Assembly: GCA_045106935.1 (NCBI GenBank)
Contig: JBGCFN010000019.1
Coordinates: forward strand, 1 to 64,000
Origin: UBA1858 sp045106935
GTDB taxonomy: Bacteria > Pseudomonadota > Gammaproteobacteria > UBA4575
Direction of reading: 5' to 3'
Length of the DNA: 64,000 nucleotides
Shown piece by piece: positions 17,503 to 25,682 of this stretch. Numbering within the stretch: position 1 is the first letter of the stretch; every line of letters begins with the position of its first letter. Made by a program: the position numbers and the translations under genes. Under the pieces are notes generated by a model, which made no database searches, was not told the origin of the DNA, and was given only the letters and a program-made list of their open reading frames with translations.

Positions 17503-18147
17503 ATGAAAACTCTCAGTAAATTGATAGAAAATAATCGTGTCTGGGCTAATAAGATTAAAGATGAAGACCCGGAATTCTTTGCGAATTTATCTCAACAACA
17601 AACACCAGAATATCTTTGGATAGGTTGTTCCGATAGTCGTGTCCCGGCAAATCAAATTGTAAATCTTCCGCCCGGGGAAGTATTTGTACATAGAAATATT
17701 GCTAATGTTGTTGTGCATACTGATCTGAACTGTCTATCAGTCATTCAATTTGCAGTTGAGGTATTGAAAGTTAAACATATTATAGTGTGTGGGCATTATG
17801 ACTGTGGTGGAATTAAGGCCTCGCTAGAAAAAGAACAACATGGATTAATCGATAATTGGTTAAGGCATATTAAAGACGTAGCAAGATTTCATGCAGAGGA
17901 ATTATCAAAATTGTCTGGAGATGAGAAGCAATCACGACTGAGTGAATTAAACGTTATCGAGCAAGTATTTAATGTATGTAATACCACTACGGTACAAAAC
18001 AATTGGAAACTAAATAATGAATTGTCTGTTCATGGTTGGATTTATGGAATTGAAGATGGAATTCTTAAAGATTTAAATACCTGTGTTAGTTCCATAGATG
18101 AATTGCATCAATTATACGCAGCGTTAAAATTGGGGTTACAAGAATAG
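17503..18147 (+). CDS. can: Beta-class carbonic anhydrase
   Basis: 214 residues. The zinc ligands are Cys42, His98 and Cys101 (GHYDCGG), and the Asp-Arg dyad is Asp44-Arg46 (CSDSRVPA), at the same numbering as E. coli Can. It interconverts CO2 and bicarbonate in the cytoplasm. It follows the DUF3754 gene closely. The downstream region belongs to the nitrogen-regulated amide cluster and shows no terminator hairpin that I can identify. Confidence 0.96.
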   Translation: MKTLSKLIENNRVWANKIKDEDPEFFANLSQQQTPEYLWIGCSDSRVPANQIVNLPPGEVFVHRNIANVVVHTDLNCLSVIQFAVEVLKVKHIIVCGHYDCGGIKASLEKEQHGLIDNWLRHIKDVARFHAEELSKLSGDEKQSRLSELNVIEQVFNVCNTTTVQNNWKLNNELSVHGWIYGIEDGILKDLNTCVSSIDELHQLYAALKLGLQE

Positions 18148-18177
18148 TAGTGTTTAGACAGAATTAAATTGCATTTG

Positions 18178-18312
18178 TTAGTGCTTAAATTTTCATATAA
18201 CTATTATTTAGTGCAATAACATATTAGCTTCTTTTTTGATTCATCAAACTTGCGAAATATTATCTAAATACATCTTATTTGGTGCAACATTTATCTATCT
18301 TAGTGCGTAAAT
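18178..18312. promoter_or_regulatory. Four copies of TTTRGTGC-type activator motif upstream of fmdA
   Basis: Four similar same-strand sites lie at 18178-18190 (TTAGTGCTTAAAT), 18207-18219 (TTTAGTGCAATAA), 18277-18291 (TTTGGTGCAACAT core) and 18300-18312 (TTAGTGCGTAAAT). The last lies about 80 bases upstream of the sigma-54 promoter, a normal distance for an enhancer. The TGGTGC/TAGTGC core resembles an NtrC half-site, but the trailing GTAAAT is not part of the NtrC consensus. The same motif recurs before urtA. Confidence 0.6.
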
Positions 18313-18380
18313 CCTTAATTATTAAACATATTTTCTTCGTTATTTTATTAACTTGTTGATTTCTTTAAAAGTATTCTATG

Positions 18381-18396
18381 TGGCACATAATATGCG
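18381..18396 (+). promoter_or_regulatory. Sigma-54 promoter of fmdA
   Basis: TGGCAC at 18381-18386 and TGC at 18393-18395 put the invariant GG and GC at the exact sigma-54 (RpoN) spacing (consensus TGGCACG-N4-TTGCW). It lies 45 bases before the fmdA start codon, which has a TAGGAG ribosome-binding site. Sigma-54 control fits a nitrogen-scavenging gene. Confidence 0.75.
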
Positions 18397-18440
18397 ACTA
18401 CTTTACTGATTAGAATATTATTCAGCTAGGAGTAAGCATA

Positions 18441-19667
18441 ATGATAGAAACACTTATTGAAGTCAGTGTAGATAAAACGCCAGAAGAACAAGCCGATAAA
18501 CTACATAACCGTTGGCATCCAGATATCCCATTTACCTCAACGGTTAAACCTGGTGAAGAGTTTAGAGTGCAATGCATTGATTGGACGGGTGGTCAGATTG
18601 AAAATAATGACAGTGCTGATGATATTCGCGATGTAGATCTTACTAAAGTACATTATCTTAGTGGTCCAATTGGTGTTGAAGGGGCTAAACCAGGTGATTT
18701 ACTAGTTGTAGACATTCTAGACGTTGGGGTTTGCCCAGAATCGGCATGGGGTTTTACGGGTTTCTTCGCACGTGAGAATGGTGGTGGATTTTTAACAGAG
18801 CATTATCCAGAAGCAAGAAAAGCTTGCTGGGACTTTAGCGGTGTATGGGCTTCATCACGACATATTCCTCATGTGAAATTCCCAGGCACTATGCACCCGG
18901 GTTTAATAGGCTGTCTGCCATCTGCTGATTTATTAGATGAATGGAATAAGCGTGAAACTAAGCTTGTAAATACAGACCCAGATAGAGTACCTCCACTAGC
19001 CGCGTTGCCATATGCAGATACTGCGTTAATGGGTTCATTAACAGGACCAGCAAGAGATAAAGCAGCAGCAGAGGCCGCGAGAACAGTGCCACCAAGAGAA
19101 CATGGGGGTAACTGTGACATTAAAAATCTATCGCGAGGCTCAACAGTGTATTTTCCTGTTTATGTTGATGGTGCTGGTCTTTCAATGGGAGATATACATT
19201 TTTCACAAGGTGATGGTGAGATCACATTTTGTGGTGCCATCGAAATGGCAGGGTACCTGGATATTAGAGTTAATATCATTAAAGGTGGAATGGAAAAATA
19301 TAGTGTAGTTAATCCAATATTCAAACCAAGTAAAATTGATCCAGATTACTCAGATTATTTAATTTTTGAAGGGATCTCAGTAGATGAAGATGGTGAACAG
19401 CATTATTTAGATCCTCATATTGCCTATCGACGAGCTTGTTTAAATGCAATTGAATACATGAAGAAGTTTGGATTCACTGGAGCCCAAGGATATGCGATTT
19501 TGGGGACAGCACCGGTTGAAGGGCATATCAGTGGAATCGTTGATATACCAAATGCTTGTTCTACATTGTGGTTGCCGACCGGAATTTTCGACTTTGATAT
19601 TAATATCAAAGAAGAAGGTCCAAGTAAGTATGTGACTGGTTCTGAAGATTTAGCTTTTACAAGTTAA
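18441..19667 (+). CDS. fmdA: Formamidase/acetamidase FmdA
   Basis: 408 residues, the typical length of the FmdA_AmdA family. Characteristic blocks include NRWHPDIPF, EFRVQCIDWTGGQI near residue 50, HPGLIGCLP, and PREHGGNCDIKNLSRGS (about 220-235) with GDIHFSQGDGEITFCGAIE behind it. The enzyme hydrolyses formamide, and possibly acetamide, to ammonia and the acid. It is followed after 30 bases by fmdB and lies ahead of the transporter operon; fmdA-fmdB with a transporter is the arrangement known from Methylophilus methylotrophus. Nitrogen control is indicated by the sigma-54 promoter. Confidence 0.96.
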   Translation: MIETLIEVSVDKTPEEQADKLHNRWHPDIPFTSTVKPGEEFRVQCIDWTGGQIENNDSADDIRDVDLTKVHYLSGPIGVEGAKPGDLLVVDILDVGVCPESAWGFTGFFARENGGGFLTEHYPEARKACWDFSGVWASSRHIPHVKFPGTMHPGLIGCLPSADLLDEWNKRETKLVNTDPDRVPPLAALPYADTALMGSLTGPARDKAAAEAARTVPPREHGGNCDIKNLSRGSTVYFPVYVDGAGLSMGDIHFSQGDGEITFCGAIEMAGYLDIRVNIIKGGMEKYSVVNPIFKPSKIDPDYSDYLIFEGISVDEDGEQHYLDPHIAYRRACLNAIEYMKKFGFTGAQGYAILGTAPVEGHISGIVDIPNACSTLWLPTGIFDFDINIKEEGPSKYVTGSEDLAFTS

Positions 19668-19697
19668 TCTAAATTAAAATATAAAGGAGCGTAGATA

Positions 19698-20009
19698 ATG
19701 CCATTATATGAATATCGTTGTGAACAGCATGGTGAGTTTACTCATCATGCAAATATCGCCAACCGAAATGATGTAGTTCATTGTCCATCATGTGGCTTGG
19801 ATACGATTCGCATAATCTCCGCTCCTGCTTTGTCATTAATGAATGAAGGTAATAGAAAAGCATGGGCCAAAAACGAAAAGAGTGCTTCTGACCCTATTCG
19901 TAAAACCAAACATACTTGTGGACATTCTTGTAATCATGATCATACGCATAAAAAGCAGGAGTATATGCAGCCGACACCAGGCGGACGACCATGGATGTTA
20001 GGTCATTAA
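19698..20009 (+). CDS. fmdB: FmdB-type zinc-ribbon protein
   Basis: 103 residues with the FmdB start MPLYEYRCEQHGEFTHHAN, and a second half-knuckle CPSCG near residue 35. The first knuckle is C-x2-H rather than the common C-x2-C. The C-terminus is rich in His and Cys (HTCGHSCNHDHTH), so more metal may bind there. FmdB was described as a putative regulator of the formamidase genes in M. methylotrophus; its biochemical role is not established. A GGAG ribosome-binding site precedes the ATG. It is co-directional with fmdA. Confidence 0.9.
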   Translation: MPLYEYRCEQHGEFTHHANIANRNDVVHCPSCGLDTIRIISAPALSLMNEGNRKAWAKNEKSASDPIRKTKHTCGHSCNHDHTHKKQEYMQPTPGGRPWMLGH

Positions 20010-20033
20010 TAATTAATGTAAAAATAAAATTAG

Positions 20034-20297
20034 ATGAGAGCCTATAAAGAAGACCATCAAAATGCTAGACGTATTCGATATGGGTGGAGGATTGCAGCAT
20101 CTGGTTATCAAATGGTTGATAAAGATCAGCAATTAGTTATTTCAAAAATTATATCGCTTCGAGAAAAAGGGTTTATTCTTCAAAAAATTTGTGATTATCT
20201 TAACGATAATAAATATACAACTCCTAGAAACGGTAAGTGGCACTGCTCGACAGTTAAAAAAATATTAGATCAAAATTCTCGACCTAATATTAAATAA
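20034..20297 (+). CDS. Orphan Recombinase-type (PF07508-like) DNA-binding domain protein
   Basis: 87 residues from an ATG 24 bases after fmdB. Almost the whole protein matches the pattern of the 'Recombinase' domain of large serine recombinases: RYGWR, then a helix ending REKGFILQKICDYLND, then YTTPRNGKWHCSTVKKIL. There is no resolvase catalytic domain here or nearby, so it cannot itself recombine DNA. It may be a domesticated DNA-binding domain that acts as a local regulator, or a leftover of a lost element. Its position inside the formamidase unit favours the first. The ribosome-binding site is weak. Confidence 0.65.
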   Translation: MRAYKEDHQNARRIRYGWRIAASGYQMVDKDQQLVISKIISLREKGFILQKICDYLNDNKYTTPRNGKWHCSTVKKILDQNSRPNIK

Positions 20298-20337
20298 TTT
20301 AGTATTACACGCCTTTACCTTTATACCTGTTTAATTC

Positions 20338-20502
20338 CGCACTAATTAATAATTTATTGCATTAGAAAGATGCATGCGATGTGCGTTTCTAATAGTCATT
20401 CTTAAAATATAGTCATCATAATAATAAAAATTTTATAAATAATATTTACGCACTAATTACTAATCAACTGTAACAAATTAATTAAGTATTTGGTGCGTAA
20501 AT
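20338..20502. promoter_or_regulatory. Three copies of the TTTRGTGCGTAAAT motif upstream of urtA
   Basis: The same motif as before fmdA: reverse orientation at 20338-20345 (CGCACTAA) and 20444-20456 (ATTTACGCACTAA), and forward at 20489-20502 (TTTGGTGCGTAAAT). The last two form a perfect inverted pair (TTTACGCAC and GTGCGTAAA) about 30 bases apart. The nearest lies about 58 bases upstream of the sigma-54 promoter. These are probable binding sites for the activator of the cluster. The 325-base gap 20298-20622 holds no other feature that I can see. Confidence 0.6.
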
Positions 20503-20559
20503 TATAAAGTTTCATATAAATGTCAACATGAATGTGTTTATGTCCTATCAAAACGTTGT

Positions 20560-20575
20560 TGGCATTGTAGTTGCT
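20560..20575 (+). promoter_or_regulatory. Sigma-54 promoter of urtABCDE
   Basis: TGGCAT at 20560-20565 and TTGCT at 20571-20575 match the RpoN consensus with exact GG-to-GC spacing. The site lies about 50 bases before the urtA start codon, which has a GGAG ribosome-binding site. Confidence 0.85.
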
Positions 20576-20622
20576 ATATCAATCACTGAATACGATTTAA
20601 ATTAACTATCGGAGATTGAGAG

Positions 20623-21849
20623 ATGAACAAGTTTAAGTTTCAAATTTTGAGTTCATTGCTAATAGTATTGCTATTGGCAAATCAAAATATTTTTGCAACG
20701 GATTATCCAACTGCAGAAGTGAATACAACTGGATTGGCTGTAACAGATGATACTGTCACAGTGGGCATATTGCATTCGGTCACAGGGACAATGGCTATCA
20801 GTGAATCTGGTTCAGTAGAAGCAGAAAAGCTAGCTATTAAGCAGATCAATGAAATGGGTGGAGTACTAGGACGTAAAATTGAAGTAATTCAAGAAGACGG
20901 CGCAAGTGATTGGCCAACTTTCGCAGAAAAGTCTAGGAAGTTATTGGTTAATGATAAAGTTGCTTCAGTATTTGGATGCTGGACATCTGCTTCTCGAAAA
21001 GCTGTATTACCAGTATTTGAAAAAGAAAATGGAATGCTTTACTACCCAACATTTTACGAAGGACTTGAACAGTCTAAAAATGTAATTTACACCGGACAAG
21101 AAGCGACTCAGCAAATTATTGCTGGTTTGGATTGGATTAAAGAGAAAAAAGATGCAAAAACTTTCTATTTAATCGGTTCAGATTATATTTGGCCACGTAC
21201 TTCCAACAAAATAGCACGTAAGCATATTGAGAATGTATTGGGTGGAAAAGTTGTTGGTGAAGAATATTATCCTCTCGGCCATACAAACTTTGGCTCACTT
21301 ATTAATAAAATTAAGTTAAAGAAGCCTGATGTTATCTACAGTATTGTAGTGGGTGGAAGTAATGTGTCTTGGTATAAGCAATTAAAAGCGGCTGGTATCA
21401 CATCAGACAAATGGACTTTATTAACTATCTCAGTGACTGAAGATGAAATGCTAGGCATAGGTGGTGAGAATGTTGAAGGGTTCTACTCTGCGATGAAATA
21501 TTTCCAAAGTCTTGATAATGAAAATAACATGGCTTTTGTGAAAGCATTTAAAGAGATGTGGGGTGAAGATAGTGTAATAGGTGACGTAACTCAAGCTGCA
21601 TATCTTGGTCCATGGCTATGGAAGGCTGCAGTAGAAAAAGCCGGGAGTTTCGATATTGACAAGATTGCAGAAGCATCTGGTGGAATCGAGTTGACGACAG
21701 CACCTGAGGGATATGTCCGTATTCATGATACTAATCATCATCTATGGAGTAAAACACGAATTGGTTTAGCAAAAGCTGATGGGCAGTTTGAAGTAATTTA
21801 CGAATCAGATTTGATTGAGCCAAATCCTTTCCCTGAAGGTTATCAATAA
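20623..21849 (+). CDS. urtA: Urea/short-chain amide ABC transporter, substrate-binding protein
   Basis: 408 residues with a Sec signal peptide (about residues 1-25). The rest is an AmiC/UrtA-type type I periplasmic binding protein (VGILHSVTGTMAISE near residue 50, FGCWTSASRKAVLPVFE near 118, YYPLGHTNFGSLI near 215). Members bind urea, formamide or acetamide. Linkage to fmdA makes it the FmdD equivalent, so the ligand may be an amide rather than urea. It is the first gene of a sigma-54 unit; a strong hairpin separates it from the permease genes. Confidence 0.93.
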   Translation: MNKFKFQILSSLLIVLLLANQNIFATDYPTAEVNTTGLAVTDDTVTVGILHSVTGTMAISESGSVEAEKLAIKQINEMGGVLGRKIEVIQEDGASDWPTFAEKSRKLLVNDKVASVFGCWTSASRKAVLPVFEKENGMLYYPTFYEGLEQSKNVIYTGQEATQQIIAGLDWIKEKKDAKTFYLIGSDYIWPRTSNKIARKHIENVLGGKVVGEEYYPLGHTNFGSLINKIKLKKPDVIYSIVVGGSNVSWYKQLKAAGITSDKWTLLTISVTEDEMLGIGGENVEGFYSAMKYFQSLDNENNMAFVKAFKEMWGEDSVIGDVTQAAYLGPWLWKAAVEKAGSFDIDKIAEASGGIELTTAPEGYVRIHDTNHHLWSKTRIGLAKADGQFEVIYESDLIEPNPFPEGYQ

Positions 21850-21879
21850 AATCATTAGGTATTTAACGTAATCATGCAG

Positions 21880-21925
21880 TCGAGTAACAGTACAGTGTAA
21901 TTTTAAACGAAATACTGTTACTCGA
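21880..21925 (+). repeat. Intercistronic 13-bp hairpin between urtA and urtB
   Basis: TCGAGTAACAGTA (21880-21892) and TACTGTTACTCGA (21913-21925) are perfect inverted repeats with a 20-base loop. There is no following T-run. Such hairpins behind a binding-protein gene often protect the upstream message and lower expression of the permease genes, as between malE and malF. Confidence 0.8.
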
Positions 21926-21962
21926 TACTTAGCATAAATATCAATTTACAAGGAGTTACCTA

Positions 21963-22889
21963 ATGTTTTCTGATTATTCTGCATCTGAGCTTGGATCAAT
22001 TTTCGCAATGCAAGGATTTTCCGGATTAAGCTTATTCTGTGTTTTCTTATTAATGGCTTTAGGATTAGCTATTATTTTTGGACAAATGCAAGTAATTAAT
22101 ATGGCCCATGGTGAATTTTTAACGATTGGCGCCTATACGACATACTTGCTTTCTGTATTAACTGAGAAATATGTACCTGGCTTTATGGATTATTATTTCT
22201 TCCTGGCCATTATTCTTGCTTTCTTTATTGCTTTTATTGTTGGTTATCTTGTTGAGCTAGGAATGGTGAGACACTTATATAAAAGACCTCTAGATACTTT
22301 ATTAGCCACATGGGGGTTGAGCTTAATTATGCAACAAATATTTAGATCCACCTTTGGCGCACGTGAAGTTAGCCCTACATTACCTGATTGGTTGTTAGGT
22401 TCTTATCAATTAACAGACATTATTGAGATACCTATTAATGGCATGCTAGTTGTTTCTGTTACTTTTGTATTAACACTGGCTGTATTTTATATGCTGAACA
22501 AATCCCGTGCAGGATTACGCATTCGAGCAACAACGCAGAATCGTGTTATGAGTGGAGCTGCTGGTATTAATACAAAAAAAGTTGATCGCTATACATTTGC
22601 ATTTGGATGTGGAATAGCAGGAATAGCAGGTGCGGTGTTTACAACTATTGCGTCTACAGGACCCACAAGTGGTTCACTTTATATCGTTGATACATTTTTA
22701 GTGGTTGTGTTTGGCGGAGCCGCAAGTTTATTGGGAACAATTGCTTCTGCATTTTCAATAGCACAAGCTCAATCAATTATGGAATTTTTCCTTTCAGGTT
22801 CAATGGCTAAGGTACTTACGCTATTAACTGTGATCATAATATTGATGATCAAACCAGAAGGTTTGTTCTCTATTAAAGTTAGAAAATAA
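21963..22889 (+). CDS. urtB: Urea/amide ABC transporter permease UrtB
   Basis: 308 residues with about eight membrane segments, a LivH-type permease of the HAAT family. Typical blocks are GLAIIFGQMQVINMAHGEFLTIGAY (about residues 35-60) and RATTQNRVMSGAAGINT near 180-195. It is shorter than the 500-residue UrtB proteins that carry an N-terminal extension and closer to FmdE. It forms the inner-membrane channel with UrtC. An AAGGAG ribosome-binding site precedes the start. Confidence 0.93.
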   Translation: MFSDYSASELGSIFAMQGFSGLSLFCVFLLMALGLAIIFGQMQVINMAHGEFLTIGAYTTYLLSVLTEKYVPGFMDYYFFLAIILAFFIAFIVGYLVELGMVRHLYKRPLDTLLATWGLSLIMQQIFRSTFGAREVSPTLPDWLLGSYQLTDIIEIPINGMLVVSVTFVLTLAVFYMLNKSRAGLRIRATTQNRVMSGAAGINTKKVDRYTFAFGCGIAGIAGAVFTTIASTGPTSGSLYIVDTFLVVVFGGAASLLGTIASAFSIAQAQSIMEFFLSGSMAKVLTLLTVIIILMIKPEGLFSIKVRK

Positions 22890-22900
22890 GGAGAGTTTCT

Positions 22901-24058
22901 ATGAGTATTGCATTAAATAGAATGCTAGGTGACAAGACAGATATTATTGGTTTAGTTGTAGTATTGGTCTTCCTTGGAATAGTGCTTCCATTAGTATTAG
23001 ATATATTTCGTCTTAACCTGGTAGGGAAATATCTCACATACGCTTTTGTCGCGATGAGTTTAGTATTGTGTTGGGGTTATGGAGGTATTTTGAGTTTAGG
23101 CCAAGGTATATTTTTTGGCCTGGGTGGTTATTGCATGGCGATGTTCCTTAAATTAGAAGCATCGGACCCCGTAACAACGGCAATTCAATCGACACCTGGA
23201 ATCCCAGACTTTATGGATTGGAATCAGTTAACAGAACTTCCATGGTTTTGGGTGCCTTTTGATAGCTTCGCATTTGCTTTAGTTGCAGTGTTAGTTGTTC
23301 CAACAGTCTTCGCTTATATTATTGGTGCAGCAATGTTTAAGCGGCGTGTGAGTGGCGTATATTTTGCAATCATTACGCAAGCTGTCGCTGCAATTTTGAC
23401 TATATTAATCATTGGTCAACAAGGATTAATTGGCGGTGTAAACGGTATTACAGATCTGCGTACTTTGCATGGCTGGGATATTAGAGACGATTCTGCAAAA
23501 TATATACTCTACTATATCAATCTGTTTTTATTGGCGGTATGCATATTAATAGGACGTTATATTCTTAATGGAAAAGTTGGTAAATTATTACTCGCACTTA
23601 AAGATAAAGAAGACAGAGTAAGATTTTCGGGTTACGACGTTGCTAATTTTAAAATATTTATATTTTGTGTAGCTGCTGCCTTTTCTGCAATTGGTGGCGC
23701 TATGTTCACCTTGCAAGTTGGATTTATGTCTCCTTCATTTGTAGGCATTGTCCCATCAATTGAAATGGTAATTTTTGCTGCTGTGGGTGGTCGCATGAGT
23801 TTGATTGGCGCTATCTATGGAACCTTGTTGGTAAATTATGGCAAAACATTATTTTCTGAAAGTTTTCCAGAACTATGGTTATTCTTAATGGGGGCATTAT
23901 TCATTGGTGTCGTCATGGCATTTCCTAATGGACTTGCAGGTATATATAACTCGTTAATGGAGAAATATAAACTGAAAAAGAATAAGTCACAGCCTGATAT
24001 ACCCATAGATTTAGATGGAAAATCAGCTTCTTCTAGAACATCAACGGTCGCTGAATAG
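22901..24058 (+). CDS. urtC: Urea/amide ABC transporter permease UrtC
   Basis: 385 residues, LivM-type permease with about nine membrane segments. The family block GYGGILSLGQGIFFGLGGYCMAMFLK is at about residues 63-88 (described here in parts: YGGILSLGQG, then FGLGGYCMAM). The C-terminus is cytoplasmic and hydrophilic. It pairs with UrtB; the genes are 11 bases apart. Confidence 0.94.
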   Translation: MSIALNRMLGDKTDIIGLVVVLVFLGIVLPLVLDIFRLNLVGKYLTYAFVAMSLVLCWGYGGILSLGQGIFFGLGGYCMAMFLKLEASDPVTTAIQSTPGIPDFMDWNQLTELPWFWVPFDSFAFALVAVLVVPTVFAYIIGAAMFKRRVSGVYFAIITQAVAAILTILIIGQQGLIGGVNGITDLRTLHGWDIRDDSAKYILYYINLFLLAVCILIGRYILNGKVGKLLLALKDKEDRVRFSGYDVANFKIFIFCVAAAFSAIGGAMFTLQVGFMSPSFVGIVPSIEMVIFAAVGGRMSLIGAIYGTLLVNYGKTLFSESFPELWLFLMGALFIGVVMAFPNGLAGIYNSLMEKYKLKKNKSQPDIPIDLDGKSASSRTSTVAE

Positions 24059-24080
24059 CGCTTACTAAAAGGAAAGTACG

Positions 24081-24833
24081 ATGGCTGAAGGTAATAATAC
24101 CGACTACGTGTTAAGCATTGAGGACTTGACTGTATCATTTGATGGATTTAAAGCAGTTGATGATGTCACGATGTATATCGATCAAAATGAATTAAGAGTC
24201 ATTATTGGTCCAAATGGTGCAGGTAAAACAACACTATTAGATTTAATTTGTGGGAAAACATCTGCAAGCAGCGGTTATATAAAATTTAAAAATCATGAGC
24301 TGACAAAAATGTCTGAACACGAAATAGTTCATTCTGGTGTAGGTCGAAAATTCCAAACTCCATCGATCTATGAAAATTTAACAGTTTATGAAAATTTAGA
24401 AGTATCCTATCCGCAAGCGAGGAACGTATTTGGTGCATTATTCTTTAAAACAACTAATCATGTTGATAAAGAAATTCACCGTGTAGCCAAAGAGATATTT
24501 TTAGAAGATTCATTGAGTATGGAAGCTTCATTGTTAAGTCATGGTCAAAAGCAATGGCTAGAGATAGGCATGCTTTTAATTCAAGACCCTGAATTACTAA
24601 TGCTTGATGAACCTGTTGCCGGAATGAGTGTAAGAGAGCGTGATCAAACCGCAGAACTACTTAAAAGAATTTGTAAGGGTCGAAGTGTAATCGTGATTGA
24701 GCATGATATGGACTTTGTAGAAAAAATCGCAAGTAAAGTCACTGTTTTACATCAAGGCAGATTATTAGCAGAAGGACCAATGAATCAAGTTAAGGAAAAT
24801 GAAGAAGTCATTGAAGTGTATTTGGGACATTAA
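24081..24833 (+). CDS. urtD: Urea/amide ABC transporter ATPase UrtD
   Basis: 250 residues, a LivG-type ATPase. Walker A is GPNGAGKTT at about residue 47, the signature motif reads LSHGQ in place of LSGGQ, Walker B is LLMLDEPVAGM, and the switch His is in VIVIEHDMDFV. The LSHGQ variant is common in UrtD. It hydrolyses ATP to drive import through UrtBC together with UrtE. Confidence 0.95.
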   Translation: MAEGNNTDYVLSIEDLTVSFDGFKAVDDVTMYIDQNELRVIIGPNGAGKTTLLDLICGKTSASSGYIKFKNHELTKMSEHEIVHSGVGRKFQTPSIYENLTVYENLEVSYPQARNVFGALFFKTTNHVDKEIHRVAKEIFLEDSLSMEASLLSHGQKQWLEIGMLLIQDPELLMLDEPVAGMSVRERDQTAELLKRICKGRSVIVIEHDMDFVEKIASKVTVLHQGRLLAEGPMNQVKENEEVIEVYLGH

Positions 24834-24864
24834 TTCGTAGCTATAAGTTTTAGAAGGGATCAAT

Positions 24865-25554
24865 ATGTTAAATGTGGAAAATATCCAAGTGTCATACGGT
24901 CAAAGTAAAGTTATAAATGACTTATCTTTTACTGCAGAAAAAAATCAAACAATTGCTATTATGGGTAGGAATGGAATGGGTAAAACCACTTTGTTTAAAT
25001 CATTAATTGGTGTCCTTCCTGTTAATCAAGGGAATATATCCGTGGGTGATAAAAATGTATCAGATATGGAAAGCTATGAAAGAGTGTCTAATGGTATTGC
25101 TTATGTTCCGCAAGGAAGAATGATATTTCCAACCTTATCAGTGCAAGAGAATATAGAAACAGGTTTAGAGAACTCTAGATCTAAAAAAATACCTGATGAA
25201 ATTTATTCATTATTTCCTGTTTTACATGATATGAGGCATAGAAAAGGAGGTAATTTATCTGGAGGACAGCAACAACAGCTTGCGATAGCACGTGCATTAG
25301 TGACTGATCCGAAAGTATTATTATTAGATGAACCCACTGAAGGTATTCAACCGTCAATTATTAAAGATATTGCTAATATTCTTAACGAAATTAGACAGAT
25401 GAGAGAGATAACCATAATCGTATCTGAGCAAGTATTGCATTTTGCTTTAGCGGTAGCTGATCGAATTTTAGTTATAGAAAGCGGTGAGATTATATTTGAA
25501 AATCAAAGAGATGAAGTTGATGCTGAAAAGATCAGCAGTTATTTATCTGTTTAG
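24865..25554 (+). CDS. urtE: Urea/amide ABC transporter ATPase UrtE
   Basis: 229 residues, a LivF-type ATPase. Walker A is GRNGMGKTT at about residue 34, the signature is LSGGQQQQLAIARAL, and Walker B is LLLDEPTEGIQPS. The switch position is Gln (VSEQ), as is usual in UrtE. It is the last gene of the unit, and a rho-independent terminator follows 17 bases after the stop. Confidence 0.95.
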   Translation: MLNVENIQVSYGQSKVINDLSFTAEKNQTIAIMGRNGMGKTTLFKSLIGVLPVNQGNISVGDKNVSDMESYERVSNGIAYVPQGRMIFPTLSVQENIETGLENSRSKKIPDEIYSLFPVLHDMRHRKGGNLSGGQQQQLAIARALVTDPKVLLLDEPTEGIQPSIIKDIANILNEIRQMREITIIVSEQVLHFALAVADRILVIESGEIIFENQRDEVDAEKISSYLSV

Positions 25555-25570
25555 AATAAGTTATACAAAA

Positions 25571-25607
25571 AAAAGCCCTAACGATTAGATTAGGGCTTTT
25601 AGTTTTT
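25571..25607. terminator. Rho-independent terminator after urtE
   Basis: AAAAGCCCTAA (25571-25581) pairs perfectly with TTAGGGCTTTT (25590-25600), and an AG-TTTTT tract follows. The flanking A- and T-runs let it act on both strands, so it may also end the convergent Met-rich gene transcript. Confidence 0.92.
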
Positions 25608-25682
25608 GTAATGTATATACTACTCTAGATCCAGGGAGTCAGATACATTACTTTTGCTTCCTGCAAATAGTGTTGGAAATGT

